Below, piece by piece: positions 1-6,900 of a DNA stretch of 25,703 nt. How positions within the stretch are numbered: the first letter of the stretch is position 1; each line of letters opens with the position of its first letter. The notes under the pieces were generated by a model. That model made no database searches. It was not told where the DNA came from and worked only from the letters and a program-made list of their open reading frames with translations. Location: positions 1 through 25,703 of the IMG/VR virus record IMGVR_UViG_3300029448_000210; one strand, 5' to 3'. The DNA is from a virus. The position numbers were made by a program, and so were the translations under genes.

Positions 1-198
1 AAAGCACCTGCTTCACCAGAACGTTATCCAATGGTTTACAGAGCTTTTCAACTTAAAACATTGATGGATAAGAGAGCTGAAGCAAACAAAAAAGAAAATA
101 GAATGCGAACTAATGTTGATGCTAAACCTAAGAAAGGGTTGATTGCTAACATGAAAGATCTTGTTGCTAACAATAACAAGCAGAAAGAGACTGCATAA
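1..198 (+). CDS. C-terminal fragment of an unrecognised phage protein
   Basis: Frame 1 is open from the window edge to a TAA at 196-198 and gives the last 65 residues of a protein. The visible part is basic and Lys/Asn-rich (it ends ...NNNKQKETA) with a short block around RYPMVYRAF near the start. The stop overlaps the next start as TAATG (196-200), so it sits in one operon with the HExxH protein. I do not recognise the family, and the fragment is too short to assign a role. Confidence 0.75.
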   Translation, partial: KAPASPERYPMVYRAFQLKTLMDKRAEANKKENRMRTNVDAKPKKGLIANMKDLVANNNKQKETA

Positions 199-1244
199 TG
201 TCATCATCATTAAAAGAACTAAAAGAGTATTTTGCTACAACCCCTGCAGAGTTGCAGGGTGTTGTGAGATGTCCTATGTTTGATGACTTTGATGACAGTG
301 ACCTTTCGCCTAGGCATAAAGAAGTGTGTGACGATCAACGACAACGATTCTTACAAATGATGAAAGGCGCTGAAACGGACAAGTATCTGTTTCAAAACTT
401 CATCGATATGCACAGACATATGATGCGTTCAATCATAGAAACTCGACCTATGTATGAAAATACATACGGTGCTATAATACCCAACACCAGTCGAGGTTTA
501 CCTGTGATAACACCTGTATTGGAAATGCGATCAATCAAGGATGAACACCAAGACGGGCTTCATGCACTAGGTGGTGTTGGAATGGATCATCAAGATGAAC
601 ACGAGAGTCTAATGATAGGTTTTATGTTTTCATATGATTGTCTAGTAGCCCTAAGTGGTTACGGTCTTGAAGCAACTATTATGACACACGAGGCAGTTCA
701 TCTTTGGGAAGATGTTCAACTTTATCATCAAGGTGGTGTTCGAGCTATCAGTGATAGGGTCAAAGATCTTAAAACAGGAAGAGCTGTTTATAAAAAAGCA
801 AGAGAAGAATGGGAAGAAAAACACAGAAATGATCCTCAATATTACAATGTGTTGACCGAACTACCCACTTACCGGGCTTTTGTTGAAACAAAAAGACTGT
901 ATTCAACTCTTAATCCAAGTGAAGACATAGTGACACGAGTGTTTGCTGACAATCACAAGTTGACCTATGATGAAGCACTTGAGGTTGCTCATGCACCTTT
1001 CATGGACATCATGGTTCAGTTGGTTACAGATGATATCAAGATAGATCCAATAAGATTGGCCAAGCATATGCATAGATCAGTTTTGCCTTTTGTTACACCT
1101 CGTGTGAAACCCTTGTTCAAGGAAGTGATAAAATGTCTAAGGGATCATTCGTTGATGAGTGACAAACAATCGATACTAGAGACATACTACAAGGTTATTA
1201 AACGTTGGGCTGAAGAGGCCAAACGAGAAACGGCTTTGGCATAA
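198..1244 (+). CDS. Putative HExxH (gluzincin-like) metallopeptidase-like protein
   Basis: A 348-aa ORF starts at ATG 198, coupled to the upstream stop by TAATG, with an AAAGAGA Shine-Dalgarno-like stretch about 9 nt before it. Residues 163-170 read THEAVHLW, a textbook HExxH zinc-binding motif with two His and a catalytic Glu. About 53 residues later ELPTYRAF (E221) is a reasonable third ligand, as in gluzincin peptidases of the HE-x-x-H ... E-x-x-A-Y type. There is an acidic, His-rich patch at about 129-136. No signal peptide or membrane segment is apparent, so it should be cytoplasmic or packaged. The rest of the protein is unrecognised. The motif alone can occur by chance, so peptidase activity is inference. 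It could act on a host or virion protein, or be a diverged inactive relative. Confidence 0.85.
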   Translation: MSSSLKELKEYFATTPAELQGVVRCPMFDDFDDSDLSPRHKEVCDDQRQRFLQMMKGAETDKYLFQNFIDMHRHMMRSIIETRPMYENTYGAIIPNTSRGLPVITPVLEMRSIKDEHQDGLHALGGVGMDHQDEHESLMIGFMFSYDCLVALSGYGLEATIMTHEAVHLWEDVQLYHQGGVRAISDRVKDLKTGRAVYKKAREEWEEKHRNDPQYYNVLTELPTYRAFVETKRLYSTLNPSEDIVTRVFADNHKLTYDEALEVAHAPFMDIMVQLVTDDIKIDPIRLAKHMHRSVLPFVTPRVKPLFKEVIKCLRDHSLMSDKQSILETYYKVIKRWAEEAKRETALA

Positions 1245-1372
1245 TGACTACCCCTATTCAGTTATTATGCCAGAAGGTGATGGTTTATTACATCACTGAA
1301 ACAGAAACAATCCAAGAGGTAGAAGTGAGTGAGATCTCACCAACGAGTTCGTATATTGATTCTTGTCATTGA
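1244..1372 (+). CDS. Small 42-aa hypothetical protein
   Basis: The ORF starts at ATG 1244, which overlaps the stop of the HExxH gene as TAATG (1242-1246), and ends at TGA 1370-1372. It begins MTTPIQLLCQKVMVYY and is acidic in its second half, with a run of Glu/Thr/Val. It is short and unrecognised. The main evidence that it is translated is the stop-start overlap, a form used repeatedly in this genome. It is the last coding sequence before the long hairpin-rich gap. Confidence 0.45.
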   Translation: MTTPIQLLCQKVMVYYITETETIQEVEVSEISPTSSYIDSCH

Positions 1373-1865
1373 TTACTTAGATTGTTTCGTCAAGAGGTGT
1401 TGTGTATTATTTTCCTTATATCTTTCTATACATATACACAGCACCTCAAAGTTACCTTGTAGGTAAACAGCACTATCGCTTGACGCGATAGGCTATAAAC
1501 TTCACTTCGTTCGTTTATAAGTTTCTTCTTCTCTTTCTTTTTAGCCAAGAGAGCTTTTAGCAAATAACCAAAAGCACTCTGCAGAGAGCAACGACACAAT
1601 CTATTACGGTAAAGGGTTTACATATCTTACCAACCTTGTAGGGTGACTACTTCCACTTTGTAAACAATCCGCGTTGTAGATTAACTTCAGTTATAGTTCA
1701 CAAAATCTTGTTAAGTAAAATGTCCAAAACCTAACAAGCATCACTACTCATATTTGTATACCGTCCTAGCCTAACGGTGTGGGTTGCATCTAACCTCAAC
1801 AATAAGGGTGTTGTCAACTTTATGATAATGTGTTGATGCTATATAGCCTGTGTTGGTAGATGTTA

Positions 1866-1889
1866 GCCTAAATGTGTGCCTAAATGTGT
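1866..1889. repeat. Two tandem 12-bp direct repeats
   Basis: GCCTAAATGTGT occurs twice back to back (1866-1877 and 1878-1889) with no mismatch. A related TAGCCTAA also occurs near 1767-1774. The pair is followed at once by ATAAAATGG and the bulged hairpin 1897-1932 (GGTG-T-CTGTAT pairing with ATACAG-CACC). Paired direct repeats ahead of an operon promoter could be a regulator or replication-protein binding site; no binding protein can be named. Confidence 0.6.
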
Positions 1890-1941
1890 ATAAAATGGTG
1901 TCTGTATCCTGTTTTAAGCGTCATACAGCACCAATAAACTT

Positions 1942-1971
1942 ATAATACTATACTTGGCTTCAAAAAGTCAA
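1942..1971 (-). promoter_or_regulatory. Possible leftward sigma70-like promoter
   Basis: Read on the minus strand, TTGACT (1971-1966) is followed after 18 bp by TATTAT (1947-1942), a fair match to -35 and -10 boxes. It would transcribe leftward into the non-coding gap and then antisense to the 42-aa ORF and HExxH genes. No gene on that strand lies close downstream, so it is either chance in AT-rich DNA or the start of an antisense or small RNA. Confidence 0.25.
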
Positions 1972-2020
1972 CCATAATGTTCTAAGTGTCTGAAATATTT
2001 ATCTTTTTCCAACAAAAAGG

Positions 2021-2050
2021 TTGTAATATAAAGCCACACGAGTGTATAAT
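2021..2050 (+). promoter_or_regulatory. Sigma70-like promoter for the 2117-3795 operon
   Basis: TTGTAA (2021-2026) and a perfect TATAAT (2045-2050) are separated by 18 bp, with TG directly before the -10 box. Transcription would begin near 2057, leaving a leader of about 60 nt that contains the 2083-2100 hairpin and the Shine-Dalgarno of the first gene. This is the best promoter match I found in the window and suggests host RNA polymerase reads this operon. Confidence 0.6.
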
Positions 2051-2082
2051 AGTAAACAGCAGAGAGAGAAAACATAAATAAA

Positions 2083-2100
2083 GTTGCAATATAATGCAAC
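2083..2100 (+). promoter_or_regulatory. Leader hairpin just before the Shine-Dalgarno site
   Basis: GTTGCA and TGCAAC form a perfect 6-bp stem around ATATAA. The stem ends 3 nt before the strong Shine-Dalgarno AAGGAG (2104-2109), which stands 7 nt ahead of ATG 2117. The position suits translational control or an operator for a dimeric repressor. A TTG at 2084 lies inside the stem and would add 11 residues, but it has no ribosome site and is unlikely to be the start. Confidence 0.45.
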
Positions 2101-2116
2101 AACAAGGAGAAATATT

Positions 2117-2719
2117 ATGGCGACTCTCACTTGCTATTCAATAGCAACACAAGAAGATGACCAAAACTACAAAGTAGCAATAACTGGTCAAGTTAAAAAA
2201 CAAGTTATTAGCAAAATAGATGGTGCTGTTGGTGAAGAAATGACACCATTTACACCTGTGAAAAAAGCAATAAAAACACAAGACAAAGTCAAAGCAAGGT
2301 TCGAAACTGTATTGCTTGGACTACAACATATGATTAAACTACAAGCATCAGCTGGTGACAGATGTTATTATTGGGGACTAGACAAAGACGTTATAGAACT
2401 AATAAACACAAACTCACCTAATAGTTTAATAGCACAAATGAAGAAGATGGGTGTTGATGAACATGAAGCACCTGCAATAGTTCAAAAAATATACGACATA
2501 AAAACCAAACTGGGTGTAAGACTTGGATACCAAGATCCAAATAAAAGAAATAGATTTGTTGATACAGCAAAACAAATGCTGTCAAATGAATCTGCACCTA
2601 AAGTTCCAAGTTTTGATAAAGCAATGGCAACTGCTAGAGCAAGAACAAAAAGTATGTTCAATAAAGAACTTGATGAACTAAACAGAGAACATGGAGAGAC
2701 AAATGAACAAGCAAACTAA
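2117..2719 (+). CDS. Hypothetical protein, first gene of a three-gene operon
   Basis: The product has 200 residues. ATG 2117 is chosen over an upstream TTG because AAGGAG lies 7 nt before it. The protein starts MATLTCYSIATQED. It looks soluble and largely helical after about residue 60, with a Lys-rich middle and a basic C-terminal stretch (RARTKSMFNKELDEL). No motif I recognise, no membrane segment, no signal peptide. It overlaps the next gene by 17 nt. Its position behind a host-type promoter, away from the virion genes, hints at an early or regulatory role; that is inference. Confidence 0.8.
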   Translation: MATLTCYSIATQEDDQNYKVAITGQVKKQVISKIDGAVGEEMTPFTPVKKAIKTQDKVKARFETVLLGLQHMIKLQASAGDRCYYWGLDKDVIELINTNSPNSLIAQMKKMGVDEHEAPAIVQKIYDIKTKLGVRLGYQDPNKRNRFVDTAKQMLSNESAPKVPSFDKAMATARARTKSMFNKELDELNREHGETNEQAN

Positions 2720-3122
2720 AAAAGCAATGGAAATGTCAGCTGAAGAAATATTAGCACTAATAAAGAAAAGACAAAATGAAGATAGAGCTAATAGTGGAGT
2801 TGATAAAGAATATGAAGAATACAGAAAACTTCAATATGAACTTTTAGAAAAAGGTCAAGAATATCACAAACTGGGTTGCGAAATGACAGAACTAGAAGCA
2901 ATGATTGATGGATGTTATCCACCTCATTATATGTATTGGTGGGAAGCAGAACTATTAAAAAGGTTACCACATATAACTGCTAAACCAATACGTCGAAGAA
3001 CAAAAAATGGATCACAAGGACCACAAGTAGAAGCACAAGTAGAACAAATAGCAAACCTACGTAGTATGTTAAAAACAAGAAGAACGGCAGTGGAAGATGG
3101 AGAAACAAATAATGCAACATAA
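2703..3122 (+). CDS. Hypothetical coiled-coil protein
   Basis: The product has 139 residues from ATG 2703, with GGAGAG (2693-2698) just upstream. An ATG at 2691 in the same frame would add four residues. The first 65 residues are charged and heptad-like (Glu/Lys/Leu-rich, EEYRKLQYELLEKGQEY), followed by an aromatic patch PPHYMYWWEAELLKRL and a basic stretch KPIRRRTKNG, then another helix. It may be an oligomeric helical protein with a basic nucleic-acid-facing segment. I do not recognise the family. Its start lies inside the previous gene and its stop inside the next one, so the three are probably translated together. Confidence 0.75.
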   Translation: MNKQTKKAMEMSAEEILALIKKRQNEDRANSGVDKEYEEYRKLQYELLEKGQEYHKLGCEMTELEAMIDGCYPPHYMYWWEAELLKRLPHITAKPIRRRTKNGSQGPQVEAQVEQIANLRSMLKTRRTAVEDGETNNAT

Positions 3123-3795
3123 TGGATTTAGTTTTACATATCATAAAGTTCCTTTCCAACAAAGTTATCATCAAATGAAAAATATTAAAGGATATAAAAA
3201 TAATCCTGATTATAAATGTTGGGCTAATGATGTGCATAATGGTGAACTGCATGACCATTTAAAGGGTGGTTGTATTGCTGTTGAAGACTGGTTAAAACAA
3301 AATAATCATGAAAGCAAACTGCATAATAAAACGTTTTTAGGTGAATCTGCTGAAAAGAAAAAAGTTAAAGGACAAAGTAGAAAAGTTTATACTAGAAGCC
3401 GTAAAAAAATGGCACATCATTATCACTTAGATGAAAAACAAAGACAAAACAAATATTTTCGTAAAGTGTTTGGTGATCCTTTTTATGAAGTTAAAACTCA
3501 TTGGACTATTGCTGAAATCATAGCCGTGATGATAAGAAAAATAAACCAAGAACAAAAGAATGGAATGTTAGTGCATTTTAATCTGCGTGAACTTACACGA
3601 TGGAATCAAATGATAGAACATTTACATAATAGTGATAGATTAACAGATATTAACGGTGAATATACAGATTGGCGTCAACTTAAAGTTAGTATGCACGAAG
3701 CATTTCAAAAAAATACACCTGATGATGAATGGCAAAACATTTTGCCTGATGAACTTAAATCAAAGTTTGCACCAAAACAAACACAAGACTTATAA
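3112..3795 (+). CDS. Hypothetical basic protein, last gene of the operon
   Basis: The product has 227 residues from ATG 3112 with GGAG at 3099-3102. An ATG at 3097 in frame is the alternative, but its Shine-Dalgarno would be too close. The protein is rich in His, Lys, Asn and Trp. A strongly basic segment KKKVKGQSRKVYTRSRKKM around residues 80-100 could bind nucleic acid, and two segments around Trp (THWTIAEI, DWRQLKV) look like helical domains. No named family recognised. Its 3' end overlaps the opposing membrane-protein gene by 41 bp. Confidence 0.8.
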   Translation: MQHNGFSFTYHKVPFQQSYHQMKNIKGYKNNPDYKCWANDVHNGELHDHLKGGCIAVEDWLKQNNHESKLHNKTFLGESAEKKKVKGQSRKVYTRSRKKMAHHYHLDEKQRQNKYFRKVFGDPFYEVKTHWTIAEIIAVMIRKINQEQKNGMLVHFNLRELTRWNQMIEHLHNSDRLTDINGEYTDWRQLKVSMHEAFQKNTPDDEWQNILPDELKSKFAPKQTQDL

Positions 3796-3961
3796 GACAA
3801 CCTAGTAGTGTACTGAATAACCACCACAATGTTTTTTTAACAGATGTAACATCATCTTGTAAATGTTGTAGGTGGTTGTTTGCTACTATATCAAGTTTGG
3901 TTTCTATTTTTGCAACTTGCACTTCTACTAAAGTTAATCTGTCTTGTTCTTTTTGATCCAT
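3755..3961 (-). CDS. Small coiled-coil membrane protein, XhlA/holin-like candidate
   Basis: This 68-aa protein has an amphipathic, heptad-like region in residues 1-40 (VEVQVAKIETKLDIVANN) and one C-terminal membrane span in residues 45-68 (LWWLFSTLLGCLISLVFVL). Length and layout resemble the haemolysin XhlA family, which partners holins in prophage lysis. The slot directly after the tail fibre matches the holin gene of T7, which is also about 67 aa. AAGGA in TTAAGGATAAACAATG, partly within the fibre stop, gives a clear ribosome site. A lysis or holin-accessory role is inference from topology and synteny; no endolysin is in the window. Confidence 0.75.
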   Translation of the reverse strand: MDQKEQDRLTLVEVQVAKIETKLDIVANNHLQHLQDDVTSVKKTLWWLFSTLLGCLISLVFVLVQTLI

Positions 3962-3970
3962 TGTTTATCC

Positions 3971-6900
3971 TTAATGCAAGTCTACCCAACTTCCATTTGC
4001 ATAACCTTGAAACTTGTTTGTAGTTTCGTTGTATAATATCATACCATTTGTTGCCGTATATGCATCTCTTTCAGTTGATGTTTTGTTACCTAATACAACT
4101 GCTTCTTTAAATGTTGCTCTAGCACCACTGTCTGCAATACCACCTGCTTCACTTGAAACTGCTGTTGGATATACTGCAAGACTTGTAGCCCCTCCACTAC
4201 CGTTTGGTTTTTCTAATATATCAGAAGCATTTGTTGTAAATGTTCCAATAATACCTGATATTTGAACTGAAGTTGAACTTGAAGCTGATGTTTTAACAAC
4301 ACCTACTGCTCCTGAGTTTCTTTGTCGTATATGTGTGCCCGCCCCTAAAGTTGTAGCACTATCTAATGTTAGTGTTCTGTATTTTGTTGTTCCTGATGCT
4401 GGGCTTTCAAAACTAACAACTTCTCTATTTGGATATTTCATCTCAACATATTTGTATTCTGAGTCTGCACCAAATCTCTGTGCTCTGTATTGTGTTCCAT
4501 CTGCTTTACCACCAGCATATATTTTTGTTACACCAAGAACTTCACTGTTAACTTCTGTTACACCTTTTCTATCATTGTTTGCTATTGGAAAAGCACCTAG
4601 TATTAAATCAGCATTGTAATAATCTGTAGATCCACTAACACCTGCTGTTTCAGTAGTAATCAATCCACCAAACTTTCTTGTTCTTTGAGATCCAATCTCA
4701 CCATTAGCAAATGTTATTGTTGGATATGCTTCTGCCAGTCGCTCTTCATATTTGAACTGTGCATTTGATTGATCATACTCATTAGCAAAGTCTGTGTTGG
4801 ATGGTGATACACCAAACTTGATTGATGATTTAAGTTCGTTTCTGTTGGTCGCCATACCAGTTAAAAGATCTGTTGTGGATCCAATACTGTCTACGTGTTG
4901 ACTCATTGCTCGAGCATCTGCAAAACCTGGATAACTGTATACTGTTGAAGCTGAACCATCTAGTTGATCCATAACCATCTGGAAGCCAGCTGTGCTACCA
5001 TCAGCTTCTACATAATCTCTGTCTATTAACCAAGTGCCTGTGCTTGTAACAGGAACAATGTGGCTGTTGACAACATCTTCTGCAATATAACCAAAACCAC
5101 CATTGGTGTATGTGCTACCTGGTGATGCTTGATATGTTTGATAGATTCTATCACCTCTTTTTGCATTAATGTTACCATTCAATATTAACTGTTGAACTAC
5201 AAGATTTGATTTTGCATCAAAGTTAAATGTTATACCATTGGCTGTTGCTGTTATTGCCCCACCGCCAATGTCTGGCGTATCTAGATAATATGTTTTGTCT
5301 TTGTAATAACTACTTGCATTTGTTGTTTCAACTGTTTGAATATCTCCAGCTGTTAATGTTATGTCAGGTGTTACTGAACCAATACCAAAATCGTCAATGT
5401 CTTTTGCACCGTGTATGTCATTGCTATTAACATCTAAATCTGCTCCTAATGTGTTGCTTGTTAAAGTTTGTGAACCCATTACAAAACTTGTGCCATCCCA
5501 TTTTACATATGGATAAGTTGCTGAAGCACCTCTGTATTCTACTGCTGTTGCATAGGTATTCAATGCTCCTGTTGTTGATCCTGTTAGTAAATCAGAAGTA
5601 TTTGTTGTGAAAGTTCCTGTAGTATTAATCAGTTGCACATTAAGATGACTTGTTGTTGCATCTTTAACTTTACCTGTTGCACCACTATTGGCTTGTGTGA
5701 TTGTTTCACCTGCTGATAGTGATTTTGCTACATTTAATGTCAAATAGTATCCTGTGGTATCAACATTATCTAAATCATTCAAATCAATGTTTAGATTTGA
5801 TCCATCTCCATATAATGTTGTTGCTCTTAAGTTTCCATTAACATCAAAATCATAACTTGGTGAGTTTGTTTTAATACCAACTTTTTCTGTTCCTGCATTT
5901 ACATAAAATATATTGTCGTTTGCATCACCGCCAACCATAAAGTCAACATCACCATTAGCATCATTTATTTTTACATCACTGCTTGTTGATGTAATGTTTC
6001 CAGTTAAACTGTTTGATGGTAAGTTAGTTAAACTTGCACCACTTCCTGAAAATAAGTTTGCTGTTGTTGTTCCTGTTGATTCTAGTGCTGTAAACTTACC
6101 TGAACCATTTACTTCAAAATCTGTGCTTGGTGAGTTTGTTTTAACACCAACTCTGTCATTGCCTGCATCTACAAAAAATACGTTATTATTTGTGTCACCA
6201 TCAACTCTAAAGTTTATGTCTACATTTCCTGGATTAACAACAACTTCATCTGATATTTCTAGTTTGGTTGTTGCTGTTCCATTATGTGCAACACCAGTGT
6301 TAAGTGTTTTAAACTTGATACCACCACCGCCTGCTGTTGCTGAATGATCTTCTGTTGCATATAGATCAACTGTTGCTGAACCATTGCTAAACTTACTTTC
6401 ACCACTGCTGTAAGTTCCTTGATAACCAGCACCAAAAAACTTGAACATAATATCACCATCTTGTAAGTAAGTGTCTGATGTATAATCTCCACCATTTGGT
6501 CTTGCTTTTGCGGCCCATAGATTTGGATAACCGTTGTCTGAGTTGTTCTTTAATACAAGTGCAGGATAATCCCATTGACCATTACCTTCAACGTGAACCC
6601 CTGTGTTAAACAACATACCTTTAGTTGACCAATCTGCTTTGGTGTATGTTCCTTGGTTTCCGCCTGTGATGATTATACCGTTTGCATTGTGATGTTCAAC
6701 TACGTCTGCACCATTGATTCTAACTTCACCTGAACCATTTGGTGCTAACACTATGTTGCCATTTGATGCTGTAACAATGCTTTGTCCATTAACATCTAAG
6801 TTACCACCTAGTTGTGGTGTTGTGTCTTCTACAACATTGTTGATTGATACAGCTTGTGCTCTTGCATCTGTGTAATATAAGTTTGTTTGTTCTGGAATGT

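Larger units (their letters stand above)
1373..2020 (+). other. Hairpin-rich non-coding gap; candidate structured RNA or cis-acting region
   Basis: I see no convincing ORF here, but there is much more local base pairing than expected for AT-rich spacer. Stems read by eye: 1394-1407 with 1434-1447 (14 bp, one G-U pair on the plus strand); 1452-1456/1462-1466; 1473-1479/1485-1491 (7 bp, 5-nt loop); 1494-1500/1513-1519; 1548-1558/1570-1580 (10 of 11 bp). A nested set follows: 1598-1603/1677-1682 enclosing 1607-1609/1669-1671 and 1616-1622/1659-1665. Then come 1707-1713/1732-1738, 1760-1764/1774-1778, 1797-1801/1809-1813, the palindrome GCTATATAGC (1838-1847) and 1897-1932. The wobble pair in the longest stem would be an A-C mismatch in a minus-strand transcript, which favours plus-strand RNA. 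No tRNA T-loop or cloverleaf was found. Alternatives are an RNase III processing site, a replication origin or a packaging region. Confidence 0.5.

Noticed and set aside
1741-1815. Possible tRNA or tmRNA in the hairpin-rich gap
   Set aside because: The GGTT/AACC stem has a six-base loop without TTCRA, and no acceptor or anticodon arm could be placed around it.
2084-2116. TTG start extending the first operon gene by 11 residues
   Set aside because: The codon lies inside a hairpin, has no ribosome site, and ATG 2117 has an ideal AAGGAG.
6259-6495. Minus-strand frame of 78 aa inside the fibre gene
   Set aside because: Alternate frame of the repetitive fibre sequence; Gln/Val-rich product with no support.
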